NCBI GenBank assembly: GCA_021323255.1 | Contig: JAJTCL010000211.1 | Span: 1-6,064, forward strand | Origin: Propionibacteriaceae bacterium | GTDB taxonomy: Bacteria > Actinomycetota > Actinomycetes > Propionibacteriales > Propionibacteriaceae | DNA: 6,064 bases | Direction of reading: 5' to 3' | In this document: in pieces, positions 6,025-6,064 of the stretch | Position numbering within the stretch: position 1 is the stretch's first letter | Layout: the number at the start of each line of letters is the position of its first letter | The notes under the pieces: model-generated | What the model was told of the DNA's origin: nothing | Databases searched by the model: none | What the model saw: only the letters and a program-made list of their open reading frames with translations | Translations under genes and position numbers: made by a program

Positions 6025-6064
6025 CTGATCGCGATGATGGACCCGTGTCCCTGTGGGTACCTCG
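6025..6064 (+). pseudogene. comM: ComM/YifB remnant, part 2, running off the right edge
   Basis: The frame reads LIAMMDPCPCGYL up to the window end. It closely resembles the ComM hallmark 'LVAAMNPCPCGYxGDP', differing mainly by Asp for Asn and Met for Ala. In an intact ComM this segment directly follows 'FPANF', which here ends 1.19 kb upstream at 4834 on the same strand. The residues before it (AVRNLVRRVDGDACA) do not look like ComM. The rest of the gene, if preserved, lies beyond the window. The alternative is a chance match, or a CPCG motif of another Cys-rich protein encoded by the open frame from 5814. Thirteen residues cannot exclude this. Confidence 0.45.

Noticed and set aside
1..6064. 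CRISPR array, complete insertion sequence, or replication origin
   Set aside because: No regularly spaced repeats, no transposase with terminal inverted repeats, and no DnaA-box cluster were seen on reading both strands.

Overview
The window is high-GC DNA that looks like an accessory or decaying stretch of a Chloroflexota-type genome (Thermomicrobia/Sphaerobacter-like). This is inferred from gene style: a class III cyclase fused to an NB-ARC-type ATPase and TPRs, plus DUF4145 and DUF3455 relatives. No rRNA, tRNA or other phylogenetic marker is present, so the assignment is tentative.

Layout, left to right. (1) An unrecognised protein on the minus strand runs off the left edge (1-229). (2) A minus-strand remnant of an AraC-family regulator (about 427-588) ends in an amber codon where the family usually has Tyr. 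(3) A small plus-strand ORF with a Shine-Dalgarno sequence (635-856) lies in the same frame as, and 72 bp before, an intact DUF4145 gene (929-1540). (4) About 440 bp without a recognisable gene. (5) The dominant gene, 1989-4643, encodes an 884-residue signalling protein: N-terminal class III nucleotide cyclase, STAND/NB-ARC-like ATPase, then TPR repeats. It looks intact.

(6) The right third is a gene graveyard. A short in-frame match to the Walker A region and the downstream 'RAxGTLxFPANF' segment of ComM/YifB (Mg-chelatase-like AAA+ ATPase) lies at 4745-4834, with an internal deletion and Lys changed to Glu in Walker A. The next ComM segment in the normal protein ('LVAAMNPCPCGY'-like) appears only at 6025-6064, in the same orientation, and runs off the right edge. 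The roughly 1.2 kb between them holds a perfect 19-bp palindrome (4872-4911) and a minus-strand DUF3455 secreted-protein pseudogene (4925-5460) with two frameshifts and one nonsense codon. It also holds about 550 bp without a recognisable gene.

The genes do not form one evident pathway. The cyclase-ATPase-TPR protein and the DUF4145 protein are the only convincingly functional products. The rest points to insertion, deletion and erosion. I see no CRISPR array, complete insertion sequence or complete novel system. Family assignments are from memory of motifs, not from a search.
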